Shown: positions 21,667 to 33,860 of the stretch, piece by piece
Position numbering within the stretch: the first letter of the stretch is position 1
Layout: the number at the start of each line of letters is the position of its first letter
Source: Gnetum montanum
Lineage: Eukaryota; Streptophyta; Gnetopsida; Gnetales; Gnetaceae
Direction: 5' to 3'
Assembly: GCA_015680685.1 (NCBI GenBank)
Contig: MNCI01014407.1
Location: forward strand, 885,206 to 949,205
Length of the DNA: 64,000 nucleotides
Translations under genes and position numbers: made by a program
The notes under the pieces: generated by a model
Told to the model about the DNA's origin: nothing
The model's database searches: none
Seen by the model: the letters and a program-made list of their open reading frames with translations, nothing else

Positions 21667-24664
21667 CTACTTTTTTTTTATGATTATAAATATTATATGA
21701 TATTCTTTAGGTTTTTTTAATTGCTTTTCTTTGTTTTATCACAATGTTTGTTTATAGTTTATACATTTCCCTGGACCTGCTACATTGTTTGCTATTCGTT
21801 ATCCCCCGCGATCCACACTGGGTTGCTTTGATCTTGTCTGCTTTGCGCTGTTTTGGACTATTTTGATTCCCGGAGGTACATGGCCATGATTCATCCACTT
21901 GTGTCTCTCTGCAATTATGAAGAAATGGCCACGTTTTTCTTGCAGTACCATTCTGGGCCCATCTGAACATTTTCATTCTGGGCCCATCTGAACATTTTTA
22001 TATTTCTGTCTGCAATGTCTTAATTATCATTTCGGCCATTTACCTCTTGTTCATCTTTTTTACCGAGCGGTTTTGACTTAGGAGTCGGCTTCAATATTTT
22101 ATTAAAAACTATTCTGCGTTGTGTGCGTTTTAAACCTGGTGACTTGTTTTTGGGTGACTTGTTTTTGAACTAATGGTTATCTTCTTGAAGCAGGGATTCA
22201 AGTGGCAATACACCTCGCCCGCCATTGCACGTAATTTTCTCCTCTTCCACTCATCCTTTTGAATGCATACCTCCTTTATTGAAAACTCTTAGACGCGATC
22301 GTAAGCTTTTGTTTTAGCATTTTAGGTTTCGTGTATTGAGTTTGTGCATTTCAAGGAGGTAACCAAATGCCAATTTTCCGTTATTAGTGGATATCTGCCA
22401 ATTTTTCATCCTTTGTCATGTTTTTTTGTTGCTTTTCTTAATTTGAAAGGTGATCACAAAAACCATCTGGTTAGCATTCTTGTTTGTTTTCCTTTGTGTT
22501 TTAAAATTTGAAATTTTTCTCAATTTAAAATATGGATTTCTAGAAAATTCAATGATGTTCTTAATATTTTATTGGTTATTACTAAATCTCCATGGATGCA
22601 CAAGGCGTGTTGTCTCGATTACAATGCTTTTTATTATTTTTCTTCATTTGAGCTTTGTGTAATTTATTTTCATTCAAATTTTTACTGCTCAAGTTGTGTT
22701 TTAAAAAATTACCATTTCATGTCCTTTCTACCTAATCTTTCTAAACACATAAAATTCTTATAGTTAAAGTTTTTTATTATTATTATTTCATATTTTATCA
22801 ATTAAGCTTTGCTCTTTTCAAAAATTCATTATTGCTGTTGTTAGAATATGATTTTTTCTAAAAAAATTTCTTTTATGAGCATGGATGTTTTTATTATCTC
22901 AAGTGTGTACTTCCTATAGTGTTGGTGGTTGCAGAGTGTACAAAGAGTGAAACAATATTGCAGAGTGTACAAAGAGTGAAACAATATGACTACTTTGTAT
23001 ATGACAATGTTATTCTAACATCAAAGTCATACCTTATTGATTAACAAACCAATGACATATCACTTCAGTTATCACTGTGTTATTGATTTTCCTCATTGAT
23101 TTGTTTAATGCTAATTGCAGTATTTGTTAATTTCAAAGTTTTCTGTCAATGGGGTTATATTTTTTTAAAAGAAAATTTTGAGTAATCTATTTGTCTCAAC
23201 TAGCTCTGCTAACTATGCATGACAAGTGGTGATTGGTGAGCAATAGCAAACGTTAAATAATGTATGTTTGTGTTAAGGCCTCTCTAATGAGCAATAGCAA
23301 ACGTTAAATAATGTGTGTTTGTGTTAAGGCCTCTCTGAATTTTGGACAGTAGTTTTCGAGACTATAATATGGGGATTAGTTAGAAGCTAACTGCATTTTG
23401 ATGTCAAGTTTAACATCTCATTGAGTCATAGTCCACCATCTCTAAATGTAATGCTATGATGAAGTATCAACAAGTCACAAGTCATTGTTAACATCCTAAT
23501 TATATAACCTATCCACATCAAATGCTGGCCAAAAAGGACTTACATAGGAAGCACATCAATTCCATTGACCGATCAACGTGTTGTGAGAACACACTTGAAA
23601 ACAATTCAATCAAAGGGTATCAATATAATTTTTTCCCCTTAATCTTAGCAATCTAGAGCGGGAGTCGGTCACTGTTTTTGCTGGGCACTGAAGGTTAACC
23701 GTTTCCAAATGCTCAATATATTGTGTTAGTAGGGATTGGGCTACCAACCCCGAATTTCCTGGTCTATGAAACAAGTGACAACGCTTGGGAAGCTTCCATG
23801 CTAGATTAATACTATTCTCAATGGTTTTCCTGTTTAAAGAAGCTTAAATCTTTGACTGATGCTTCAAAGCTAGCGTCTAAACACATGCCTACCAGATACC
23901 ATGTATTCCATCTTTGTTTATTGTTTTTTTCATTTGGGAATACCAGCCCCTTAACGCTTTACAAGAGAGATTAACTACGCTTTATAAGAGAAGACTACAA
24001 GATCAAGCATTAGCCTGTTTCATAGATAAATCATAACCAAAAAATAGACATCATAATGTGAAAGTACAATTTTCCTTCTAGTGAGCTTCTTCCGTTTTAC
24101 TTCTACTTGAATTTAATGTGTCTCATATTGTTGCTGATCTTGTTGCAGAATGATCAGCTGCTCTAGCTTCTCTTGGTTCAGTTAAAGCTCTGACTCAGAG
24201 CGAGCTTGTGGAAGACATTTCATGAAAAGTTGATATGTAAACATAAAGATTTTAAGACATATTTTTTCTGATAAACTAAACATGCTCAATCCTGTTGATT
24301 AGGTTGGTGTGCCCATAAGCCAACAAATTAAACCAGTGGATGTTCCAAAACCTATCATGATCAGTTCAGTTTTTTAGTAAAATGCTCCACGCATTTCTGA
24401 GATGAGTTTCTGCCCTTTTTCCTTTGTTGGTAATACATTGTTTTTCTACCTGAATTATTGAACTTATTATTGTTCAAATGTTTTGGTTGGGCTGCCAACA
24501 TGAACTTTGATTTATTTCCATCAAAAGAAAGATCAGCAAGGAATGGAAAATTTCTCTCTCTCTCTTTTCTCTTTTTGGGTAGTTAAGACATACTGGGCAA
24601 GGCTTCTTTACGCTGCTGATTTAGTAAGACCCGTAGTGTTGACGTTACACTCTAAGACATCATA
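21667..24664. other. AT-rich spacer with several short tandem duplications and splice-like motifs
   Basis: I see no confident gene. Two-copy direct repeats occur at 21949-21998 (25-bp unit containing CATTCTGGGCCCATC), 22930-22987 (29-bp unit) and 23238-23339 (51-bp unit). Some short segments look exon-like: one near 22190-22231 between cag and gtaatt, and one near 24150-24225 after a ttgttgcag. None forms a recognisable protein, so a decayed host gene is only a possibility. Confidence 0.4.
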
Positions 24665-25318
24665 GAAAAAGCAAGGGATCAACTGGTGATACGGATGGTA
24701 ACATTTCAGCTTTTCTCCCATTTTGATGCAAAACCATTAAATTTGACCAACGTTGTGGTCGAGTCCGTTGGAAAGCTTTTTATTCATTCCATCCAAGGTC
24801 ATCATTCTCAGGCTGGGGGTGTTATGTCACAGCTTAATTTCAGCTGCCCCATTTAACAATGCATGACAAGGTGTATTGTAGCATATCTTAATAATATGAG
24901 CTAACTCATAAAGAAAGGATTTGATGATTGTGTGTGGCTTGGCCAAAAGGATTTGATGATTGTGTGTGGCTTGGCCATTAACCTAAAGCCTGAAAAAGCA
25001 AGGGATCAACTGGTGATACGGATGGTAACATTTCAGCTTTTCTCCCATTTTGATGCAAAACCATTAAATTTGACCAACGTTGTGGTCGAGTCCGTTGGAA
25101 AGCTTTTTATTCATTCCATCCAAGGTCATCATTCTCAGGCTGGGGGTGTTATGTCACAGCTTAATTTCAGCTGCCCCATTTAACAATGCATGACAAGGTG
25201 TATTGTAGCATATCTTAATAATATGAGCTAACTCATAAAGAAAGGATTTGATGATTGTGTGTGGCTTGGCCAAAAGGATTTGATGATTGTGTGTGGCTTG
25301 GCCATTAACCTAAAGCCT
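24665..25318 (+). repeat. Perfect 327-bp tandem duplication (two copies)
   Basis: Copies 24665-24991 and 24992-25318 appear identical base for base. Each copy ends in its own pair of ~32-bp repeats containing GGATTTGATGATTGTGTGTG. The open frame 24932-25183 spans the junction and has no recognised domain. The lack of divergence implies a recent event or an assembly duplication. Confidence 0.85.
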
Positions 25319-25395
25319 GAAAACCCTTGAAGCCATAGGCATTGACTTCTTTTTTAGAATGGTAATTACTACTTGTTACACTCCAATTTCAAGAC

Positions 25396-25515
25396 AACAA
25401 AATTGAGATTAAAGAAAGACTAATGATGTGGGAGGTAGTAATGGGAAAAAAAACTAACAAAGTTGAGATTAAAGAAAGACTAATGATGTGGAAGGTAGTA
25501 ATGGGAAAAAAAACT
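25396..25515 (+). repeat. 60-bp tandem duplication
   Basis: Two copies start at 25396 and 25456 and carry TTGAGATTAAAGAAAGACTA and GTAGTAATGGGAAAAAAAAC. They differ at only a few positions. Confidence 0.75.
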
Positions 25516-25749
25516 AATAGGTATTTTAACTAAAATTTGGTCTATGTGTGTTTTTTATCCATGCACACAAAGATAGATCTGATTTCCTTTTTAAAGATCG
25601 ATATGATTTCCTTCCTATACATGTGACATTTAAGAAATTGGAATCCATGCCAAAACAAAGAAAAGCTTGTACCATTTCCAGTCGAGGATTATGGAAGCAT
25701 AATCAACTAAACTAGATAAGCTTATTTTTACTAAATAAATTTGGATTGC

Positions 25750-26735
25750 CAGACTCTAACATAGACTACTAAGCCTTAATCTAACTATAGAAACAATATA
25801 TATATCTCAAAATAGAACGATTAAAGAGAAACAATTGAGGAAAAATTAAGAGAAGAAATTAGAAAAATACAAAATAAGGAACAATTAAAGGCATTGCAAA
25901 ATTTGTTAATAATACCTCAAAGTTTAGATAAGAACACTATTTAACAATAGATCCACAACACTAGTTAACAAAATACAAATAACGACTCAGCACAACAATA
26001 TGAAAACATAATAAGTACATAACATTAGCAAGAAAAATATAAAGTCTAGAGAGCTACGATTCTGAGCACTCACCATGTTATTATACTTTTTATGTTGATT
26101 GATTTGTTGTGAGCTAGACTCTGAGATAGACTACCAAGCATTAATCCGACTACAAAAACAAGATATATATAGCAAAATAGAACTGTCAAAAATTGAGGAA
26201 AAATTAAGAGAAGAAATTAAAATATACAAAATAAGGAACAATTAAAAGTACTGCAAAATTTGTTAATAATACCTCAAAGTTTAGATAACAACACTATTTA
26301 ACAATAGATCCACAACACTATTTAACAAAATACACATAACAACTTAGCATTCTGAAGAAGTTGTCAAAAACTATTGAAGGAAGTACAAACACCTCAAAAA
26401 TATTTGGAATAATTAGGAGAGAACTTAGGAGAATTACCAAAAATAATAAGAGAATCTGGTAAATCAAAAAGAAGATGGACAACCCAAGAACTAAATGTTT
26501 TCTAGATGAAAGATGAAGAAGAGGTATTAGAAGCATTAGAATATGAATATGAAAATAATGTGAAAGCTAACTTACATGAATTAGATATAGCCATAGTGGA
26601 GCAACAAGAAAAGATTAGAAACCTAAAGATCTAGACTAAAGGAGAATTAACAAAAAGAATAGGAGAATATGGTAAATAAAAATAAGATGGACAACCTTAG
26701 AACTAAAAATTTTCCAGGTAAAACATGAAGAAGAG
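25750..26735 (+). pseudogene. Unidentified coding-like repeats, left part (cut by element F)
   Basis: A ~365-bp unit is duplicated: blocks starting at 25751 and 26116 share AGACTCT...ATAGACTAC and the later GAGGAAAAATTAAGAGAAG. In forward frames the units read as Lys/Glu-rich helical sequence (EEKLREEIRK, IIPQSLD). The stretch 26430-26640 reads KIIRESGKSKRRWTTQEL, EYEYENNVKANLHELDIA and VEQQEKIRNL with a single stop. A diverged copy of the same sequence follows element F. I do not recognise the family; a coiled-coil protein from an old retroelement or pararetrovirus-like sequence is possible but unsupported. Confidence 0.4.
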
Positions 26736-27589
26736 TGATGAGCCACAATATCGGGGTTGTGATATTGCATCCGTGATATCAGGTACGCGATATCAGAGCC
26801 TTCCAAGCAATATCGGACACCCGATATTGAGGCATGTATTGTTGCCTATAAATAAGAGGCGGGCATACTTGGTTTGGCAATAGTAAGTTAATTAGTCTTA
26901 GTCCCTAATCCAAACTCTTGCCTTTTTCCCTTCTTAGAATTAGAATTATTTCTAAGTGCCCGCAGTAGGAGTCATAAAGTCAACAGATCTTTATTCGAGT
27001 ATTGTGTACCTTGGCACACCTTGTGGCCGGAAATAAAGATGAACTTTGTGATAAACCTTGCAGCATTTAGAATAGCTTATTTAATGTTATTTACAATTCT
27101 TTAATGCTTTCCTTAATTACTGTTCTCTCTCTTTCTCTCTCTCTCCTCGTTAACTCCCCCAAGTAAGCACACTCGATACGACCACTTCGAGCATGCATGG
27201 AACACTTGGTAACCTAATAACGATTAGCATTTGGTAATCCCAGTAGTGTTGCACTGGTTCAGGATGTGTGTAGCAAGTGGGAATGGATGCTGGTGTTAGG
27301 ACTAGTTAGAGCATAGTAGATTAGTTAAATTGAATTAGTTACTTAATTAGTTCACTTCTCCCTTTGTAACACCAGGACATAAACATCAGAAAATATATAA
27401 AAATCATATACCTCAAGTTTACTTAACCATACAATCACACTATACAAGTAAGCTTGGGAAGACAATGATTGACTAACCCATTTCGGTTTTGTAAAGGCGC
27501 ATAAGCACTTAGTCCTTGGAATTTGACTAGATCATGCATGTACGCTCGTATTCATATGGTTGAGTGTAGGGATACCTCAACACTCAACA
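26736..27589 (+). repeat. 5' LTR of element F (854 bp)
   Basis: It starts TGATGAG and ends CTCAACA. The U3 palindromes are decayed to forms such as CAATATCGGG and GTGATATTGC. TATAAATA lies at about 26849. It contains a segment at about 27350-27405 (AGTTCACTTCTCCC onward) that the 3' LTR lacks. Confidence 0.88.
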
Positions 27590-27590
27590 T

Positions 27591-27608
27591 TGGCACCGTT
27601 GCTAGGGA
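27591..27608 (+). other. Primer-binding site of element F
   Basis: TGGCACCGTTGCTAGGGA differs from the element A site by two changes and lies one base after the LTR. Confidence 0.85.
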
Positions 27609-27728
27609 CTTTGTTGTTTGTGTGCTAACTAGAACTTAGGAAATCTTCCCATCATTGGAACGAACCCTTAGGGTTGGTTATCATACAATTTTTGAAACGA
27701 AAAGTATTGCACACTAAAGAGACAATTA

Positions 27729-29650
27729 TGTCTCCTTCTTCCTACGAGAGTGTTTCATCGCCTAGGTTCGATACAGGGAACACTTAGAGGCGTAGTACAC
27801 ATGAAGATCTGCCAATCCCCCAACAGTTTCGTGTGGTATACGTTCATCCCGATGAGTATATACCAAACTTTACCTTTATCCTCCACCAAGATAACAACTG
27901 CATAGGCGTGATTTAGAAGGTAACATAGTGTTACCTCCTGATCGCTCAATCCCAAGCATGCTTCTTCATGCTCTCACACGAATTGGTATGCAGCACTTAT
28001 AGGCAAAATATGTTGTGCATGATCACGACATGAGAGTATCGACCCACGGAGGCACAACGTCAAAGGGATCTATAACAAGAGAGAAATTATGAATCCATGA
28101 AGGGGAAGTTGTCTTAGAATGTCCCGTATGTCATAGGTGAAAATGAGGGTGGTGAAACTACCTCAAGAAATCTCCCACACAATGATGTTCCTCTCGCTGA
28201 CTTCATTCAAGGGGTGGTGTATCAAAATCTTCACTCAACTTTCCATAACTCGAATTCTGGTACCGATAGACACAAAGGATCTGAAAAAGGAACATGAACA
28301 CATGACAAAGATGGACATTTTGATCGTAACTGCGATCAAGGCCGCAACTACCAAAGAGAAGGAAGCAGGCACCATCATGGTGACAGTCCTCCTTCTTTTT
28401 CACCTTCATCATCTCCTTCACCCTCTCCTTTAGGATATGGACGCAGTCGCAAGGAAAAAGACCCTGAGGATAATGGTAAGTGAAATAGGAATCATAGACA
28501 AAGTAGCCGAGAAAGGGGATGAGGGCATTCTAGAGAAACTCATCATGAAAGGAGGGAGAGTAGGGAACAACATAGGCATCATAGATGCCATAGATAGTAC
28601 GATCACGATGAACCTCTACTCACTACCAGAAGTATGCTAGATATAACTGAGGTTGTTAGAATCCCAACAAGGCACCAAAAAGATAGTAGGATCAAAAGAT
28701 TGGACATGAACAATATCCCACGATTTGAAGGGGGATACAACGTTGATCCTCAAAATCATTTGCAAGCATTTCACAATGCATGTGCCTTGCAAAACATAGA
28801 AAATGAGTGGCAAAAACTCAAGTTGTTTTCACGGACACTGATCAAGGAAGCAGAAAGTTGGTACCGATCCTTAGAACCGGAGTCCATTCATGATGGAGTA
28901 CCATGTTAGAATTGTTCAATGATAAGTATCAAACATACTCACAAGTGTCCAAAATGTGAAAGCAAATCCAAGGATGGAAACAAGGATGACATAAACCCTT
29001 GGATGCTGCCATGGGTCAATATTATGCTCTATTATATTGTTGCCTAGGCCATGGTTACTTGCAAAGGGAACAACTATGCCATTTTGTAAATGGGCTTAGG
29101 CACGGAACACGAAGAACCCTTAGAACTTATGCCCAAGGAAGGCTATCTGAGCTTAGAGCCCATCAAGTACAAAGATTGTTGGAGCAAGCTGCTAAAGAGG
29201 AAGGTGAGTTAAGGAAAAGAGAGAGTGCGGAAGACTATAACAGAGATCCTTCCCTCCAAAAGAAGGGAGTTAGATTTTGTGAGGATGAAGAAGAGTCACC
29301 ACTTGAAAAGATGGTGAATAGGAAAACCATGCCCATTCAAACACTTGCATCGAAAGTATCGGCAAAGATGGACCAAATGTGGGACTCCCTAGATAATAGA
29401 TTTCAAACAATTCTCAAAATAGTAGAGGAGTCTAGAGAGAAAGGTAGTGATTTAGAAAGGAGAAAAAAGAGAGAAGCTGAATATGCACGTAACAAGGGTA
29501 AGGGCAAAGTTTCCATCATTGAAGAGGTTGTGGATTCGGATACAGACAATGATGGGGGATGTGAGATATGCCAATATGACCATCCTAAGGGATGTTGCCC
29601 TATAATCTCACATTTGCAGGAGTCTGGGATGTATGCACTCAACCCATAAT
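27729..29650 (+). pseudogene. gag of element F, broken
   Basis: ATG 27729 opens a frame that stops within ~20 codons. Later fragments carry the gag landmarks of element A: QFRVVYVHPDEYIPNFTF (about 27830), a basic/Ser-rich segment, then NNIPRFEGGYNVDPQNHL (28710-28765) and WYRSLEPESI. A frameshift at about 28900 breaks the frame. The segment 28999-29649 has LRTYAQGRLSELRAHQVQ and the zinc-knuckle-like CEICQYDHPKGCCP (about 29558-29600). The capsid cannot be made from this copy. Confidence 0.85.
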
Positions 29651-30105
29651 TAAATAGATGACAAACACCCTGAAGGTTACTTTATCCCCAAGGTAACCTA
29701 AGGCAGTTCCACCTACCCTTGATGTATTATCCAAGTGGAACTCCACCATAACCAAATGAGCAGTATCAATAGTGGTAGCACCCACAATCATGGGGAATGC
29801 CACCACCATGTCAACAGTACCCTTACCATCAACTCGACTCGCATGGATACTACGTGCAGCAACCAATCTCTCTATGTGACTCTACTAGTCATGTCACTCC
29901 CTAACCTCACTACCAAGCCCATGAGTATTATAGAACTCCTTCTCCTAGGGGTGATGTTCCACAAACATACTATCCTTCTCATCTGGCTGCATCTCTTTCA
30001 CCCTTAACTCCATTACCACCTACTCAAGCCATGCAAGGTGAGCTCCTTGCCTAGCCGTAGCAACATAACGCTACAAGGGCTATTAATCCTCACCCTACTA
30101 TTGGT

Positions 30106-31272
30106 TTGGACAACCACGTAAAGAAGAGACCTTTCTTTAGGATTGACAGTCGAACCAAGTCCTTGCAGTCAGAAGCAGCTAACTCTCCAAAGGCCTCATC
30201 ATCATCTGAAACTTTAGAACTTCCTTCAAACCAAAGGCCACATTCAACACACATGGTCATGTTGACCCATGCCATTACTGATTGGATTAAGGCTGGCCAT
30301 CTTCCTAGAAAATTCTCCAATCCTAGGAGTCCTCTTATATATTTACAAATCGTTGGGAATGAACCTTGCAAGGCTCTTTTGGATTCAAGTTCTAGTATCA
30401 ACTTAATCTTCCAAGAAATGTACAAAGCCTAGAACCTACCTCCACTGAAAAAGAGTAACATTCGTTTAGAGCTAGCCGACTAGTCCATCATTATCCCATT
30501 AGGACTAGTGGAGGACATTGTTACCACTATTTGTGGATGGTTGTATCCAGCTGACTTCCTAGTGATTCAAGTCAACAACTGTAAGGGGAACTTCCCTATC
30601 ATAATGGAAAGAGCATGGCTAAGCAATATTGATGCACGCCTAGGAATACGTGATCTTTCCCTAGAGATATCAAAGGAAAATACGTTTGAAAAGATTGAGA
30701 AGAAGAAAGTTTCATGTATCGCATACAATGACACACAGTGTAATTGCATGCAGAAGTCCTGGTTTGTACAACGTGTAACGTTGCCTGCATGCAACCAGTG
30801 TGCACAAGTAACTAACATACAAAGGCATGTATGTGGCGTGGCATCCATAAGACAGAAAGGCACCCAGTGGCTGACAGCTGACCAAGAGAGTAACTCAACT
30901 ATATGCATGGAACCAACTGAGGGTTTGACTTGCGTTTACATTGATAGCATAGACACATTAGAGCAAGTCCATCACCAACTTCCAAGTCTCAACATTGAAA
31001 ATATCAACTGGGGGAAGCTAGATCTCCCTGACAACTTTAAGCAAGAGCCCCTAGAGTTCAAGTCGTTGCCCACTGGTATGGAGTACACATTTCTCAAAAA
31101 TGGAAAACTAGTAATTATCAATGCTAAGCTCACTCCACAACAAAAAGAGAGGTTGCTAAAAATGATGAACAAATGGTTGAAAGTCTTTGCTTGGTTATAT
31201 CCCAAATTAACTGGAATAAACCCTAGGATATGCCAACATAGAATTTACATTGACCCCTCCATGAAGCCTTGA
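30106..31272 (+). pseudogene. Protease and pol N-terminal region of element F, broken
   Basis: The frames 30106-30432 and 30508-31272 are separated by stop codons (about 30430 and 30481). The protease active site, which reads LLDLGSN in element B, is here LLDSSSS, so the catalytic Asp-x-Gly is lost. The second segment contains IIMERAWLSNIDARLGIRDL and the approach to RT, ending at a TGA just after SMKP. Confidence 0.78.
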
Positions 31273-32700
31273 CGACAACCACAAAGATGATTGAACCCAA
31301 AACTTAAGCAAGCGGTTAAGTAAGAAATTGAACAGCTTCTAAAAGCTGGGTTCATCTACCCCATTGCCAATAGTGAATGGGTTAGTCCATTAGTTATTGT
31401 GTCCAAAAAGGGAGGTAAATGGAGGGTGTGTATAGATTTTAGGCTACTGAACATGGAAATATTCAAAGACCACTTTCCATTACCATTCATCGACCAAGTC
31501 TTAGACACCATTGTAGGGCATCGCTATTATAGTTTTCTGGATGGGTACAGTGGGTACAACCAAATCCAAATAGCACTAGAAGACTAAGCCAAGACCACGT
31601 TCACAAGTCCTTGGGGGACATTTGCATACAAATAGATGTCGTTTGGCTTGTGCAATGCTCCTACAACATTTCAACGTTTGGTCCTAAGTATCTTTCAGTA
31701 GCAAATAGGGAATGGTGTAGAAGTCTTCATGGATGATTTCTCCACCTACGGAGCAAACGTCGATTAAGCATTGGACTGATTAGAGCAAGTACTAAAACAA
31801 TGTGTTGAAACCAATTTAAGGCTCAACTGGAAAAAAAAGCCATTTAATGGTCCAAGAAGGCGTAGTATTAGGGCATAAGATTTCACAAACAGGGATAGAG
31901 GTAGACCCCAAGAAGATTAAAGTCATCCAAGGAATCACGTGCCAACCTGAAACTGTAAAAGATATTTGATCATTCCTTGGACACACTAGCTATAATAGAA
32001 GATTCATAGAGAACTTTTCAAGGGTTGCAAAACCATTGGTTGATCTAACAAAAAAGGATGTACCTTTTGAATGGACCAGAGAATGTGAGTTAGCTTTTCA
32101 AACTTTGAAACAGAAGCTTGTAGAAACACCTATTCTACAAGCTCCTGATTGGTCCAGACCATTCCACATCATGACTGACGTGTCCAACTATGCTTTAGGA
32201 GCCATACTTACACAGTTAGATGACCAAAAACATCCTTATTACATTCACTATGCAAGTCAAAGTATTGTTGGTGCATAACTCAACTACACCACAATGGAAA
32301 AGGAATTAATGGTTGTGGTGTTCGCACTAGATAAGTTCAGGCACTATGTATTGGGCTATAAGGTATTTGTACACACAAACCATAGTGCAATTCGGTTCCT
32401 GCTAAATAAACCAATGGTGAGCCCTCGCATCATACGATGGCTCATAATCTTACAAGAGTTCAATCTTATGATGATAGATCGTAAAGGCACCTTGAATGTT
32501 GTTGCTAATCATTTACCTCAGTTAATATGGGATAACAAAGAGGATGAATATCTGCTTTCTAATCACTTTCCTAATGAATTCCTATTTGCAAGTGTAGTCA
32601 ATAATCAATTAACCATGGAAATAAATTGGTATAGTAGCATTCTTACCTATCTCCTTACACAAGAAACACCATAAGAGTTAGATGCTAAAAAGAAACAGTA
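31273..32700 (+). pseudogene. Reverse transcriptase and RNase H of element F, broken
   Basis: RT blocks are visible in order: WVSPLVIVSKKGGKWRVCID (about 31379-31438), FPLPFIDQVLD, YYSFLDGYSGYNQIQIA, FGLCNAPTTFQRL, then the catalytic EVFMDDFSTYG near 31720. RNase H follows: MTDVSNYALGAIL at 32172-32210, then MEKELMVVVFALDKFRHYV from 32294. Stops occur at 31588, about 31635, 31699, 32274 and elsewhere. This enzyme would copy the RNA genome to DNA in the particle. Confidence 0.88.
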
Positions 32701-32725
32701 GTTTCTTCACTGAGCCAAATATTTC

Positions 32726-33860
32726 ATGGAAATCAATGGACACCTTTATAAGGTATATTTCGATGGCTTGGTCCGATGGTGTGTTCCTGATGTAGATCAA
32801 TTACGAGTTCTCCAAGATGCTCATGAGGGTCCTTGTGGGGGTCATTATGCTGGGAGACGAACAACCATTAAAATCTTGCTTGCAGGATATTGTTGGCCTA
32901 CATTGTTCTAGGACACTCCTCATTTCATCCAATCTTGTGAATGCTGCCAACGTGATGGGGGAATGATTATTAGAATGGAGGGTCCACAATAATGGATTCA
33001 CCCTTTAGAACCCTTCAATATATGGGGAATTGATTTTATGGGGCCTATTACACCAATGTTCAATGGAAAAGCTTATAGTGTTGTTGTTGTTAACTATTTC
33101 ACAAAGTGGACAGAAGCAACCACTGTTATGGACTGTACATCATCTACTGCTGCACAATTTGTTCAACAAAAAATTGTTAATAAGTTTAGTGTGCCTCGTG
33201 CACTTATTTCATATAATGGTACACATTTTACAGGCGTGACTTTTTGAAAGTTGATGCAATGCTTAGGAGTTGAACACAAACTAACTACAACATACCACCC
33301 TCAAGCGAATGGTTAGGCCAAAGTAACCAATAGGGAGATTATCAAAATATTAACATGAACCATTAGCAAGTATAGGCGAGATTGGAGCACCAAATTGAAC
33401 GATGCTCTTTGGGCATACCGCTCCATGTGGAAACTCCCTATAGGATACTCTCCCTACAAGTTAGTGTATGGTAAACTTCCAATGCTTCCTATTCAAGCAA
33501 AGCTCTGTATACTATCCACGGCATGTGACCTCAACCTTAACCTTAATCTAACATAAAAAGAATGGTTAATGAACCTTAACCTACTAGATGAGAACCGATT
33601 AATCACCCTGTCATCTAATGAATTGCACAAGGCCTTTAATAAACAACGTCATGACCTAAAAATTAGAAAAGTTAAATACCAATCGGGAGATAAGGTTCTT
33701 TATTGGAACCTCACACATGCCACAATGCACTAAATTTCAAACATTGTGGGAAGGACCTTATATTATTCATGCAACTTTTCCTTCAGGGGCCATGATTTTT
33801 TGGTCAACATCCAACAAACCAAGTTTTCCCATGAGCCTAGAATAGCCAGTACCAATACTG
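32726..33860 (+). pseudogene. Integrase of element F, broken; catalytic Asp replaced
   Basis: The zinc-binding part is present (GGHYAGRRTTIKILLAGYCW, later SCECCQRDG). Core residues follow in IWGIDFMGPITP. The second catalytic Asp, in the ISDNGTHF motif kept by element B, is Tyr here (LISYNGTHFTG, about 33208-33240). The third block (about 33300-33345) carries an in-frame stop and a Lys in place of the Glu. The C-terminal part continues to about 33860. The enzyme cannot be functional. Confidence 0.85.

Noticed and set aside
24932-25183. 83-codon frame spanning the 327-bp duplication
   Set aside because: The frame is created by the duplication junction and has no recognisable domain.
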